Shown in pieces: positions 8,036-15,652 of a stretch of DNA of 19,977 nucleotides. Positions within the stretch are counted from its first letter, which is position 1. Every line of letters begins with the position of its first letter. Source of the DNA: PWHG01 sp964406935 (GTDB lineage Bacteria > Patescibacteriota > Patescibacteriia > Patescibacteriales > UBA12465). The DNA is taken from contig CAYOTM010000015.1 in assembly GCA_964406935.1 (NCBI GenBank), positions 1-19,977 on the forward strand, read 5' to 3'. The notes beneath the pieces are model-generated. The model did not search any database. It was not told where the DNA came from and saw only the letters and a list, made by a program, of their open reading frames with translations. A program made the position numbers and the translations under genes.

Positions 8036-8311
8036 ATGAAGACTGTTCTCTTAAAAACCATTTGTCCGGTAAAAGAAGGAAAGAAACCTTGTGTTAAATT
8101 CCGTTTATTTGAAATTAAAGATCGTGCCCTTCACTATTTAGTGGCGGAGAGTAATTTACCAGCAATTGTCGAGCAATTAAAAATTTTAGACAATCCACCG
8201 GTTTTAATTGAAGCCGAAAAAATCAAAAAAGTCGCCGACTACAATGGTAAATTACAGGAACTAACTCCTTTAGAAAGGTATCGATTTTTAAAATACCAAG
8301 AAACAAGGTAA
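8036..8311 (+). CDS. Uncharacterised 91-residue protein
   Basis: I do not recognise this protein. It is basic and looks mixed alpha/beta, with no signal peptide or membrane segment. Two cysteines sit near the N-terminus (C10 and C19, in TICPVKEGKKPC); the rest is rich in Lys, Glu and Leu. It probably is a real gene: it is divergent from pyrG across a 59-base gap and is followed closely by a strong terminator on the same strand (8326-8355). No Shine-Dalgarno precedes the ATG, and this is one of only two starts in the window without T at -1 (A here). Confidence 0.65.
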   Translation: MKTVLLKTICPVKEGKKPCVKFRLFEIKDRALHYLVAESNLPAIVEQLKILDNPPVLIEAEKIKKVADYNGKLQELTPLERYRFLKYQETR

Positions 8312-8325
8312 AGGCTAAAATTGGG

Positions 8326-8355
8326 GGTGACTATTTAAATTAGTCACCTTTTTTT
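8326..8355 (+). terminator. Rho-independent terminator after the 91-residue gene
   Basis: GGTGACTA (8326-8333) pairs with TAGTCACC (8341-8348) around a seven-base loop, followed by seven T. It ends just before the ctpA stop (8357). On the minus strand the hairpin follows ctpA directly but has only a weak T tract (CCCAATTTT), so it could end that operon inefficiently. Confidence 0.88.
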
Positions 8356-8356
8356 A

Positions 8357-9595
8357 TTACCAATTTAACAGAGTATCAACCGCTTTTTCAAACTGAGGAT
8401 CCAGATCATTTAAAAAATCTTCCCGAGTTAATTCAATAATTATATCCGGTTCAATTCCTTTTTCATTAATAAAATCACCAGCCGGCGTTAACCATTTACC
8501 AACCGTAATTTTTAAAGACGAGCCATCACTCAGGTCACTCAAAGTTTGCACTGAACCCTTACCAAATGTTTGTTCGCCAATAATAACTCCCTGTTTATAA
8601 TCACGTAAGGCGCCAGCGACAATTTCAGAAGCAGAGGCTGACCCTTGATTTACCAAAACAACCGTAGGGATATTATGTAAACGGGCCTGACCACTAGCAA
8701 AATATTCATTACGACGACCAGCGCTCATTTGTTCAGCAACCACTGGACCTTCTTTTACCCATTCACTAGCAACCTCAACGGCTGTATCTAAATAGCCACC
8801 AGGATTATTTCTTAAATCCAAGATAATACCTCGAGGATTATTGGCTAGTACTTCCATGATTGCTTGATTAAATAAATAAAGAGTGTCGTCATGAAAATTA
8901 GAAATTCTAATCACAAATAAATCATCATCTCGTTTTTCCCAAGAAACACTTTTAACAACAATAATGCCTCGAGTAATGGTAATTTCTAAAGGTTGATCTT
9001 CATCTTCGCGTAATAAAGTTAAAGTTACTTCCGTATCTTTAGGCCCTCTAATTTTACGAACAGCCTCATTAATTGTTAAGCCAATCGTCGACTCACCATT
9101 AATAGCATATATTTTATCACCCGCTCTGACGCCTGCTTGTTGGGCAGGCATCCCTTCAAGGGGGGCAATCACCGTTACTAAATCATCGCGAATACCAACT
9201 TCCGCCCCAATTCCCTCAAAAGTACCAGATAAATCCTCCTTAAATTCAGCTACTTCTATTGGATCTAAAAAAACAGTATAAGGATCTTTTAGGGAAGCTG
9301 TTAAGCCGCGCAAAGAGCCATAAAACATCTCTTGTTCGCTTATTTGATTACGATCGACATATTCTTCTTTAAGTTTATGCCAAACTTCCCAATATAAATT
9401 AAAATCAACCTCTGAAGAAATCGTTGAGCCATTAACATTATTAGGAGAAAAAGATTTCTGGGGGCTATTTTCCCAGTGATAAGAAGAATAAAGATAGCCA
9501 ACAGAAAAAGATACTAAAATAATTAACAAAGTCTTCCAAAAACCCTTAGACAAGGGACAGCTGGAATTATTATTTTTATTATTGAAACAAGCCAT
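8357..9595 (-). CDS. ctpA: Carboxyl-terminal processing protease (S41 family) with PDZ domain
   Basis: A serine protease of the outer face of the membrane that trims or degrades envelope proteins from their C-terminus. The 412 residues have one N-terminal membrane anchor (about 19-38), an S41 N-terminal helical part (about 65-120), a PDZ domain (about 121-200, with GIGAEVG) that senses the substrate C-terminus, and the protease core (about 215-390). By alignment to Bacillus CtpB the triad is S321 (in GSASASEI), K346 and Q350 (in FGKGSVQ), all present. It is the last gene of the six-gene minus run, starting 4 bases after the tsaC stop. The N-terminus MACFNNKNNNSSC is Asn-rich before the anchor. 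I cannot tell CtpA from CtpB by sequence alone. Confidence 0.93.
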   Translation of the reverse strand: MACFNNKNNNSSCPLSKGFWKTLLIILVSFSVGYLYSSYHWENSPQKSFSPNNVNGSTISSEVDFNLYWEVWHKLKEEYVDRNQISEQEMFYGSLRGLTASLKDPYTVFLDPIEVAEFKEDLSGTFEGIGAEVGIRDDLVTVIAPLEGMPAQQAGVRAGDKIYAINGESTIGLTINEAVRKIRGPKDTEVTLTLLREDEDQPLEITITRGIIVVKSVSWEKRDDDLFVIRISNFHDDTLYLFNQAIMEVLANNPRGIILDLRNNPGGYLDTAVEVASEWVKEGPVVAEQMSAGRRNEYFASGQARLHNIPTVVLVNQGSASASEIVAGALRDYKQGVIIGEQTFGKGSVQTLSDLSDGSSLKITVGKWLTPAGDFINEKGIEPDIIIELTREDFLNDLDPQFEKAVDTLLNW

Positions 9596-9599
9596 AAAT

Positions 9600-10196
9600 T
9601 TATTGTCTTAAAACTTTAATTTCGGCGAAACGCCAATCAAGTAATTTTGAAGGGGGATGATTTGTTTTTTGATTACTCCTAATTACTAAATCAGGCCGCC
9701 AATTAGTTTTTTTAAAAACCGTTTCCACGGTCAAGGGATCAATTAAGGCTTGGCCGCTAAAATTAAAACTAGTTGAAGCCAGGGGAATTTTTAATCTCCT
9801 TATTATTGTACGCAAAAAATCATTTTGAGGCAAACGAAGAGCTAGCGAGTCAGTTATTTCTAAATTATTAGCCAGGCGACCACGACTATTAAAAATTACG
9901 GAAGTTGGCCGCTTACCTCGCCACACCTGACTTAATTGTTTAGCTCTGGAAGCAGGAATCCGACAATAAAACTGGGCCATTTTTAAACTCGATACTAAAA
10001 TAATCAGAGGTTTTTGAGAACTTCGTTTTTTTATTCTTCTAATTTTATTAATCGCCGCTGAACAGTCCGCCCGAGCCGCAAAACCATAAACCGTATCTGT
10101 CGGACTAACTATCACCCCACCATTTTTTAAAATTTTAACCGCCAAATCAAGGGCGGTTTTATTAAACTGACCAGCTGGTAAATCAAGAATCTCCAT
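9600..10196 (-). CDS. tsaC: Threonylcarbamoyl-AMP synthase (Sua5/YciO/YrdC family)
   Basis: Makes threonylcarbamoyl-AMP from threonine, bicarbonate and ATP, the first step of the t6A37 modification of tRNAs that read ANN codons. About 198 residues in the single YrdC domain: SPTDTVYGFAARA near the N-terminus, KKRSSQKPLIILVSS (the KR..KP substrate-binding block), WRGKRPTSVIF in place of the common WPGPxT, and STSFNFSG near the C-terminus. There is no Sua5 C-terminal domain, so it is TsaC-like. I chose the ATG at 10196; an in-frame TTG at 10202 would add two residues and is less likely. The start is 7 bases after the stop of the CvpA-like gene. The other t6A enzymes (TsaB, TsaD, TsaE) are not in this window. 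Confidence 0.9.
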   Translation of the reverse strand: MEILDLPAGQFNKTALDLAVKILKNGGVIVSPTDTVYGFAARADCSAAINKIRRIKKRSSQKPLIILVSSLKMAQFYCRIPASRAKQLSQVWRGKRPTSVIFNSRGRLANNLEITDSLALRLPQNDFLRTIIRRLKIPLASTSFNFSGQALIDPLTVETVFKKTNWRPDLVIRSNQKTNHPPSKLLDWRFAEIKVLRQ

Positions 10197-10202
10197 AATC
10201 AA

Positions 10203-10733
10203 TTAGTTAGTGATGGGATTAATCACTGCTTGAGCGGTCTGAATCGCTTTTGGTAAAATTGGGAGCATTAATTGCACAAACCATAATAAAAATGGCACTA
10301 AACCAGAATCAGCTAATTGATTGCCCAGTAAACTATCAATCCAATCATAACGACTAACCATATAAACTATTAAACCTAAAAATAGTGCCCCTTCTAAAAA
10401 CCCGAGAAAGGCTCCTAAAATACGATTAATTAATTTAGTAAATGGGATAATTGAAATTAATTTAAACAATTTTTCTAACCAAACAAATAACCAGTCAACT
10501 AGAGTAACGCAAATAACAAATAAAATAATGAAAGATAAGATTTGACCAACTGATTCTCGCCAAGTAAAGAAGTTTTGACTCCAATTGTATAACTCTACAT
10601 AAAAATGACTAGCAATAATTGCTCCGATAATTAAACCTAAAAGACGGCCAAGTAAGCGAATTAAACCTTTAGAAAAGCCATGAAAAGTGAAACCGGCCCA
10701 AATGATAAATAAACTAATATCTAGCCAAGACAT
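10203..10733 (-). CDS. CvpA-family membrane protein
   Basis: A 176-residue integral membrane protein. Hydrophobic segments lie at about 4-18, 28-47, 62-86 and 104-126, with a weaker one at about 145-160. The N-terminal pattern (LDISLFIIWAGFTFHGFSKG, then a Gly-rich second helix) and the GAFLGFLEGALF segment in the last long helix fit the CvpA (colicin V production) family, whose usual length is 160-180. The exact role in most bacteria is unclear; it is linked to the cell envelope. It lies between metG (gap of 9 bases) and tsaC (gap of 6), so it is expressed with translation genes and ctpA. The family call rests on topology and a few motif positions, so it is less certain than for its neighbours. 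Confidence 0.75.
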   Translation of the reverse strand: MSWLDISLFIIWAGFTFHGFSKGLIRLLGRLLGLIIGAIIASHFYVELYNWSQNFFTWRESVGQILSFIILFVICVTLVDWLFVWLEKLFKLISIIPFTKLINRILGAFLGFLEGALFLGLIVYMVSRYDWIDSLLGNQLADSGLVPFLLWFVQLMLPILPKAIQTAQAVINPITN

Positions 10734-10742
10734 ATGATAAAA

Positions 10743-12182
10743 TTAAGTTAAACGAGGAAATAAGGGGTTTATTTTATTAATTGGTGATCCGCTAAAAGCG
10801 GCTAAAATCTTAGCTGAAGCATCTGGTAAAAAAGGTGATGACAAATAAACAGTTTGCAAAAATTCAGCCGTTAAGTCTTTTAAGATAAGATTAATCTGGT
10901 CTTGATCAGTTAATTTCCAAGGGGCAGCCTTAGTTAATTTTTCGTCTCCTTGACGAAGTTTTTTCCAAATTAATTGTAAGCTATCATTTAACCGATGGGC
11001 AGACATTAAATCGGAAAATTGTTGAAAAAATTCTGCATCAGGTTGCTCAGTTTGAGGGGTAAATTTTACATTCAATTGCTGTTTCGCTAATAAAGTTGAC
11101 AACCGAGAAGCAAAATTACCTAAAACATTAGCTAAATCAGCTTGATATTTAGTGGCTAATCTATCTTCAGAAAAATCACCATCTTCAAAAGTGGGAATGT
11201 CACTTAATAAATAATAACGCAGAGCGTCAGCTCCATATTTTTCCACCAGCAAAAAGGGGTCAATCGAATTGCCTAAACTCTTACTAATTTTTTGACCATT
11301 AGCGGTTAGGAATCCAAAAATTAAAACTTGCTTACTTAGAGGCAAACCAGCTGACATTAACATTGCCGGCCACATAGCTGCTTGTTGGCGTAAATTATCT
11401 TTTCCACAAACCTGCACCCCTGGCCAATATTGTCCTAATTTTGCTTCGTCATTGGGCCAGCCTAAAGTAGAAATATAATTTACCAAGGCATCAAACCAGA
11501 CGTAAATTACCTGTTCATCGTCATCCGGCACTGGAACTCCATTTTTTAATTTACTTTTCAAACGAGAAATACTAAAATCTTGCAAACCAGCAGCCACAAA
11601 ATTATAAATTTCTTTAAAGCGATGTTGAGGGATTACAAATTCTGGATGCTCGCGATAAAATTTTAACAACGGTTCTTGATATTTAGAAAAACGGAAAAAA
11701 TAATTTTCTTCAGAAATTAACTCCAAGTCTTGATTGGGGTGAAAAGGACAGCGACCGTTTTCTAAATCAGAATCAGTTTTTTCCAATTCACAACCAACGC
11801 AATATTTGACTTGATAAGTTTTTTTATAAATATCTCCCTGAGCTTGACAGCGTCGCCAAAATTCTTGAACCGCTAAAATATGCGATTCATCAGAAGTTCG
11901 GATAAAATTAGTAAAACTTAAATTTAAAGCTTCTTTTAGTTTTAAGAAACGACCAGCATAATGATCACAAAACTGACGAGGCTCTAGACCGGCCGCCTGG
12001 GCTTGCTTAAAAATCTTTAAACCATGTTCGTCGGTTCCAGTATTAAAAAAGACTTCCCTGCCCAATAATCTTTGCCAACGGGCAATCACATCCGCCTTAA
12101 TAATCTCTTTAGCAAAACCAATATGGGGATCAGAATTGGTATAAGGCAAGGTAGTGGTGATATAAAAATTTTTAGTGCTCAT
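10743..12182 (-). CDS. metG: Methionyl-tRNA synthetase
   Basis: Charges initiator and elongator tRNA-Met (class I synthetase). The 479 residues show the HIGH motif as HIGF (20-23), a zinc knuckle of C128, C131, C145 and H148 (CxxC ... CxxH, as in the Thermus enzyme), the WFDALVNYIS block (229-238), VCGKDNLR (258-265), and KMSKS as KISKS (298-302). The anticodon-binding helical domain follows, with LGNFASR and the later APW. The protein stops after this domain, lacking the C-terminal tRNA-binding (Trbp111-like) extension found in Bacillus and E. coli. The start is 6 bases after the rsmI stop. The last HIGH residue being Phe is unusual against textbook enzymes (see findings); the rest looks functional. 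Confidence 0.97.
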   Translation of the reverse strand: MSTKNFYITTTLPYTNSDPHIGFAKEIIKADVIARWQRLLGREVFFNTGTDEHGLKIFKQAQAAGLEPRQFCDHYAGRFLKLKEALNLSFTNFIRTSDESHILAVQEFWRRCQAQGDIYKKTYQVKYCVGCELEKTDSDLENGRCPFHPNQDLELISEENYFFRFSKYQEPLLKFYREHPEFVIPQHRFKEIYNFVAAGLQDFSISRLKSKLKNGVPVPDDDEQVIYVWFDALVNYISTLGWPNDEAKLGQYWPGVQVCGKDNLRQQAAMWPAMLMSAGLPLSKQVLIFGFLTANGQKISKSLGNSIDPFLLVEKYGADALRYYLLSDIPTFEDGDFSEDRLATKYQADLANVLGNFASRLSTLLAKQQLNVKFTPQTEQPDAEFFQQFSDLMSAHRLNDSLQLIWKKLRQGDEKLTKAAPWKLTDQDQINLILKDLTAEFLQTVYLSSPFLPDASAKILAAFSGSPINKINPLFPRLT

Positions 12183-12188
12183 AAATTA

Positions 12189-12902
12189 TTAATCATTTTT
12201 AGAAATAGGTTTTTGGCGCCAAAGAACCACAAACTCTCCTTTAGCCATATTATTGTCAGTTTTTAATAGAGCAAGAAGTTCAGCTGGGCTACCAAAATAA
12301 AATTTTTCAAATTTTTTAGTAATCTCACGACCAATAATTAATTCCAATGATAAATTTTTATCAGCTGATAATTTAATTAATTCTTCTAATAACTTGGCTA
12401 AGCGATGTTTTGATTCATAAATTACTACTGGGTAGTCCTGATCTAATAGAAATTTTAATTGACTTTGACGTCCTTTTTTGTGAGGTAAAAAACCAAAAAA
12501 AATAAATTTATCAGTTGGCCAACCAGAAACAGATAAGGCGCTAATCGCCGCACAAGCTCCAGGAATCGGAATAATATTAACTTCTAGTGATAAATTTTTC
12601 CGTAAAGCGGCAATTAATTTACCACCAGGATCAGAAATTCCCGGAGTACCAGCATCACTAATTAGGGCTAAATTTTTACCATTTTTAATAAAATCAATTA
12701 AATTATTGATTTTAATTTCTCCTGAATGTTGATGGAAAGATTGTAGGGGAGTTTTAATTTGATAATGATTTAACAATTTACTGCTGACTCGCGTGTCTTC
12801 AGTTAAAACTAAATCAACTGAAGATAAAACATCCAGGGCGCGTTGACTAATATCGGCTAAATTACCAATTGGGGTAGCTACCACGTATAAAGTGCCAAGC
12901 AT
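12189..12902 (-). CDS. rsmI: 16S rRNA (cytidine-1402-2'-O)-methyltransferase
   Basis: Methylates the 2'-O of C1402 in the decoding centre of 16S rRNA, using S-adenosylmethionine. The 237 residues match the tetrapyrrole-methylase-like fold: ATPIGNLADIS (9-19), TEDTR (34-38), SDAGTPGISDPG (82-93), IPGACAAISALSVSG (113-127), GFLPHKKG (137-144), and YESKHR (162-167, commonly YESPHR). It is shorter than the E. coli protein (286) because the C-terminal extension is absent. The start is 2 bases after the stop of the 569-residue gene, and metG follows after 6 bases; expression is probably coupled. No Shine-Dalgarno is visible. Confidence 0.95.
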   Translation of the reverse strand: MLGTLYVVATPIGNLADISQRALDVLSSVDLVLTEDTRVSSKLLNHYQIKTPLQSFHQHSGEIKINNLIDFIKNGKNLALISDAGTPGISDPGGKLIAALRKNLSLEVNIIPIPGACAAISALSVSGWPTDKFIFFGFLPHKKGRQSQLKFLLDQDYPVVIYESKHRLAKLLEELIKLSADKNLSLELIIGREITKKFEKFYFGSPAELLALLKTDNNMAKGEFVVLWRQKPISKND

Positions 12903-12904
12903 AT

Positions 12905-14614
12905 TTAAGTAATATTATCCCGTCTTTCTCGAACATAACGGGTCCATTCTTCAGCGACATTAACTAAAACTTTAAAAGGGGCCTCGATAATAAAATCAAA
13001 AATGAAAATAAAAACATTAACGCGAGAAGCATTTTTGGATAACCATTTACCAGCCAAAATAATTGGCATATAAAATAAATCAACCAAAAAAGCGATAAGG
13101 CTCTCTTTTCTTTCAACCACTAATAATTCCTTTACTCCCTTGGTTACTCGTACGCTAAAGAAACTAACAAAAGCTAAGAAAAACAGGAAAATAATAATGC
13201 TAACCCAATTAAAGTTAAGTAAGGTAAGCACCCGATAAATAAAGTAAAGAGAAGCTAGGAAGCTAACGCCATATAAAAAATTAAAAATTACACTAGTCAA
13301 TACTCCTCGTTTGGTGGGAGGACGCAAAATTATATTTTGTTGGCGCTCCTGGCCAACCACAGCGATTTCCTGAATGCCTTCAATTATTTTATTAGTATTT
13401 TCTTGGCTAGGAGTTCTGGTTAATAAAACAATTAAAAAAAGTAAGGCAGCTGGAAAAGCAATGTTGATTCCTAGGGTAAATAAATTTAATTCCTCACCAA
13501 ACCATTTAATGGCTGGCACTTCAATTAAAACAACAAAGATTGATTTAGTAAGAAAAATATAAATAATACTTCGAATGGCTGCTCGCCATAAACGCGATTT
13601 TACTTGCTTATATCTTTTTTGACAAACCTTAGCGATTGAAGCAAAAAAAGACTTCGAATTATTTTTTAATAAATTATATTGATTGACTGGTTCACCGTCA
13701 ATTGCTTCGTTTAAAACCGAAAAATAAAGAGCGTAACGACGCGTAATTAAATCAAGTTGGCGCGCTAGAGGATGGTTAACTTGATGATAAATTAAGTCAG
13801 GTAATTTAGATAAATTAGCAACAATTTTTTTAATTGTTTGTTCACTAGGACTTATTTGCCCCTCTTCGCTCCAGCCTTCATTATAATATTTGAAAACTAT
13901 TAAGGAGAGCATGTCATTATCAAGTTTTAAGAAATTCCGACCAATACTTAAATAAATTTGCAATAACAAATCTTCACTATTTTTATGATTAGGGGGTAAT
14001 TTAATTTGCTTACTTAAAATATTAAACAAACTATTAACCGTTGCTTGTTTTATTTTATTAACCACCAATAAATCTTCAATTTCACAGGCGGCCAAAGTAA
14101 GTAACCAGGAAATAGAGCTGGTTCTTTTTTTAATTAACTCTTTATTTTCAGTATTTTGATTAACCAAAACCGGGTTTAATTTAGATAAACTTAAATTTTT
14201 AACCGTTAAATATTTTTGTAAAATCGCCGCTACTTCCGTGATTCTTTTTTCGGGAATTTGACCATTAGGTAAGTAGCTAGCTCGAATTAATTCAGTAAGC
14301 AAGTGAAAGGCTAGCTCTTCGGTATCCGGATTACGAATAACTCCTTCAATAATTACTTGACGCTTTAAAATACGAACAATCGCATTTTTTCGTAATAAAT
14401 GCTCTTCTTCATAATCAACCGCATTCCGCAATTTTTCATAAAAAAAAGCCATCTTCGAAATTAAATCTGAAACACGAATAACACTTTCGTCTTCCTGTTT
14501 ATCAACTGGTTTATTTACTTCATTATAAACCGCTTGAAAAACACGCTTAACGTTATCACTAACCTCAACTTGATCAGTGGCTAATTTTTTGACTAACAAA
14601 TTAGGGCTTACCAT
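12905..14614 (-). CDS. Uncharacterised 569-residue protein with C-terminal membrane domain
   Basis: The function is not recognised. Residues 1 to about 340 are predicted soluble and mostly helical, charged and without obvious motifs. The C-terminal third is membrane-embedded: helices at about 345-366, 379-398, 440-462 and 469-490, plus hydrophobic stretches at about 506-521 and 533-550. A loop of about 40 residues between the second and third helices (400-439) carries ENTNKIIEGIQEIAVVGQERQ. There is no N-terminal signal peptide, so the large N-terminal domain probably faces the cytoplasm. It heads the six-gene run that includes rsmI, metG, tsaC and ctpA and has a promoter just upstream. Its position suggests an envelope or translation-linked role, but nothing in the sequence shows it. 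Confidence 0.8.
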   Translation of the reverse strand: MVSPNLLVKKLATDQVEVSDNVKRVFQAVYNEVNKPVDKQEDESVIRVSDLISKMAFFYEKLRNAVDYEEEHLLRKNAIVRILKRQVIIEGVIRNPDTEELAFHLLTELIRASYLPNGQIPEKRITEVAAILQKYLTVKNLSLSKLNPVLVNQNTENKELIKKRTSSISWLLTLAACEIEDLLVVNKIKQATVNSLFNILSKQIKLPPNHKNSEDLLLQIYLSIGRNFLKLDNDMLSLIVFKYYNEGWSEEGQISPSEQTIKKIVANLSKLPDLIYHQVNHPLARQLDLITRRYALYFSVLNEAIDGEPVNQYNLLKNNSKSFFASIAKVCQKRYKQVKSRLWRAAIRSIIYIFLTKSIFVVLIEVPAIKWFGEELNLFTLGINIAFPAALLFLIVLLTRTPSQENTNKIIEGIQEIAVVGQERQQNIILRPPTKRGVLTSVIFNFLYGVSFLASLYFIYRVLTLLNFNWVSIIIFLFFLAFVSFFSVRVTKGVKELLVVERKESLIAFLVDLFYMPIILAGKWLSKNASRVNVFIFIFDFIIEAPFKVLVNVAEEWTRYVRERRDNIT

Positions 14615-14635
14615 AATTTTATATTTTTCGCTTAT

Positions 14636-14664
14636 ATTTTAACTGGTTAGCTAATAAATAGCAA
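14636..14664 (-). promoter_or_regulatory. Promoter of the 569-residue gene to ctpA operon
   Basis: The minus strand reads TTGCTA (14664-14659), a 17-base spacer and TAAAAT (14641-14636, five of six). Transcription would start near 14629, giving a leader of only about 15 nt, almost leaderless. It is divergent from the secE promoter. Confidence 0.6.
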
Positions 14665-14691
14665 GTCAAATAAGCTAAAAAAATTCTAATA

Positions 14692-14717
14692 AATTAGCGC
14701 CAAGATTAGGGCTAATT
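14692..14717. repeat. Imperfect inverted repeat between two divergent promoters
   Basis: AATTAGC (14692-14698) and GCTAATT (14711-14717) are perfect complements; CC (14700-14701) and GG (14709-14710) extend the stem to 9 pairs with one bulged G and a loop of seven. It lies between the -35 boxes of the divergent promoters (14664 and 14723), ending 5 bases before the secE -35. It could be an operator or only an A+T-rich coincidence. Confidence 0.45.
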
Positions 14718-14722
14718 AGGTC

Positions 14723-14751
14723 TTGACATCGCTATCACAATTGAGTAATAT
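14723..14751 (+). promoter_or_regulatory. Promoter of the secE-nusG-rplK-rplA operon
   Basis: TTGACA (14723-14728, perfect), a 17-base spacer and TAATAT (14746-14751, four of six). The predicted start is near 14758, leaving a leader of about 55 nt that contains the hairpin at 14764-14790. Confidence 0.7.
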
Positions 14752-14763
14752 TAAAAGAGAAGA

Positions 14764-14790
14764 AAAAAGTGGCCGCTGGCGGCTATTTTT
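14764..14790 (+). promoter_or_regulatory. Terminator-like hairpin in the secE leader
   Basis: GCCG (14772-14775) pairs with CGGC (14780-14783) around a CTGG loop, and the stem continues outward through G-U, U-A, G-U and four A-U pairs. The last five bases of the 3' arm are T, so it resembles a weak intrinsic terminator or attenuator placed before the first gene of its own operon. It is 22 bases upstream of the secE ATG. Function is inferred. Confidence 0.5.
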
Positions 14791-14812
14791 AATTATTTAT
14801 TGATTTATATTT

Positions 14813-14998
14813 ATGAACAAACTTTCAACCTATATCAAAGAATCTTGGGAAGAAATGAAAAAAGTCACTTGGCCTACCAAAAAAGAAACTTATCGCTATA
14901 CCTTATTGGTTATTGGAATTAGTTTATCAGTAGCGATGTTTTTATGGATTTTAGATCAAATCTTTGACTTTGGTTTAAGAAATTTTATTATCAACTAG
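14813..14998 (+). CDS. secE: Preprotein translocase subunit SecE
   Basis: The small SecE subunit clamps SecY in the plasma-membrane protein channel. The 61 residues have the family signature: an amphipathic N-terminal helix (YIKESWEEMKKVTWPTKKET, with conserved VTWP), then one transmembrane helix (about 30-50), and a short tail. The length is typical of the one-helix SecE of most bacteria. It is first in secE-nusG-rplK-rplA, the classic order. Its stop is TAG, the only non-TAA stop among the complete genes here. No Shine-Dalgarno is present (TTATATTTATG). Confidence 0.97.
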   Translation: MNKLSTYIKESWEEMKKVTWPTKKETYRYTLLVIGISLSVAMFLWILDQIFDFGLRNFIIN

Positions 14999-15009
14999 TT
15001 CTTTTAGTC

Positions 15010-15053
15010 GGCTGGATGTTTTTAAGAGTTAACTAAACCTTAAAACAACAGCC
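15010..15053 (+). promoter_or_regulatory. Hairpin between secE and nusG
   Basis: GGCTG (15010-15014) pairs with CAGCC (15049-15053); inside, after a small internal loop (GA opposite A), TGTTTTTAAG (15017-15026) pairs with CTTAAAACA (15039-15047) with one bulged T, around a loop of 12. It ends 14 bases before the nusG ATG. There is no following U tract, so it is more likely an RNA-processing or initiation element than a terminator. Confidence 0.5.
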
Positions 15054-15067
15054 TAACGATTTATTTT

Positions 15068-15616
15068 ATGGCTAAACAACTTTTAAATCAAGGGAGACGC
15101 TGGTATGTTCTCCATACTTATTCCGGTTATGAGGAAAATGTGGCTCAAAACTTAAAACAAAGAGTTGAGTCCTTGGACATGGAAAATAAAATTTTTAATA
15201 TTTTAATTCCAACCGAGAAAAAAATTAAAATCAAAAATGGAAAACGACGCGTTACTGAAGAAAAGATCTTTCCGGGCTATATTTTAGTGGAAATGGAGGT
15301 CACTGATGAATCTTGGTATGTTGTTAGAAATACTCCGAACGTCACTGGTTTTATTGGCGCTGGCACCATTCCTACTCCAATTAGCGAAGAAGAGGTAAAA
15401 TCCTTACAAAAAAGAATGGGAGTTGAAGACCCTAAATTTACAATTGATGTCATTGTTGGTTCACCGGTAAAAATTAATGAGGGACCATTTAAAAACATGG
15501 AAGGAAAAGTCACTAGTATTGACGAGGCTAAAGGCAAAGTCAAGGTTTCAGTTTCCATGTTTGGCCGAGAAACACCAGTGGAACTAGACTTTTTACAAAT
15601 AAAAAAAACTAATTAA
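15068..15616 (+). CDS. nusG: Transcription termination/antitermination factor NusG
   Basis: Binds RNA polymerase and joins transcription to translation or Rho. The 182 residues have the NGN domain (about 11-115), with RRWYVLHTYSGYE and FPGYILVEM, and a C-terminal KOW domain (about 128-178), with GSPVKINEGPFKNMEGKV. The length is typical. It sits between secE and rplK in the standard order, 69 bases after secE and with a hairpin in that gap. The ATG at 15068 is preceded by TTTATTTT, with no Shine-Dalgarno. The next gene is reached through a second hairpin that begins at the base after the nusG stop. Confidence 0.97.
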   Translation: MAKQLLNQGRRWYVLHTYSGYEENVAQNLKQRVESLDMENKIFNILIPTEKKIKIKNGKRRVTEEKIFPGYILVEMEVTDESWYVVRNTPNVTGFIGAGTIPTPISEEEVKSLQKRMGVEDPKFTIDVIVGSPVKINEGPFKNMEGKVTSIDEAKGKVKVSVSMFGRETPVELDFLQIKKTN

Positions 15617-15644
15617 AGCTGACCGGGTGCTTCTACCGGTAGCT
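15617..15644 (+). promoter_or_regulatory. Hairpin between nusG and rplK
   Basis: AGCT (15617-15620) pairs with AGCT (15641-15644); after a bulged G, ACCGG (15622-15626) pairs with CCGGT (15636-15640), around a nine-base loop (GTGCTTCTA). It starts directly after the nusG stop and ends 8 bases before the rplK ATG. It lacks the GUGGGAG features of an L1 site. A translational role is possible but not shown. Confidence 0.5.
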
Positions 15645-15652
15645 AATTTTAT

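Noticed and set aside
10197..10202. TTG start for tsaC, two codons upstream
   Set aside because: The ATG at 10196 has the usual context, and the family N-terminus needs no extension.
14615..14812. tRNA gene near secE (tRNA-Trp is often there)
   Set aside because: No cloverleaf, T-loop or CCA-ended acceptor is found; the space holds two divergent promoters, a dyad and the leader hairpin.
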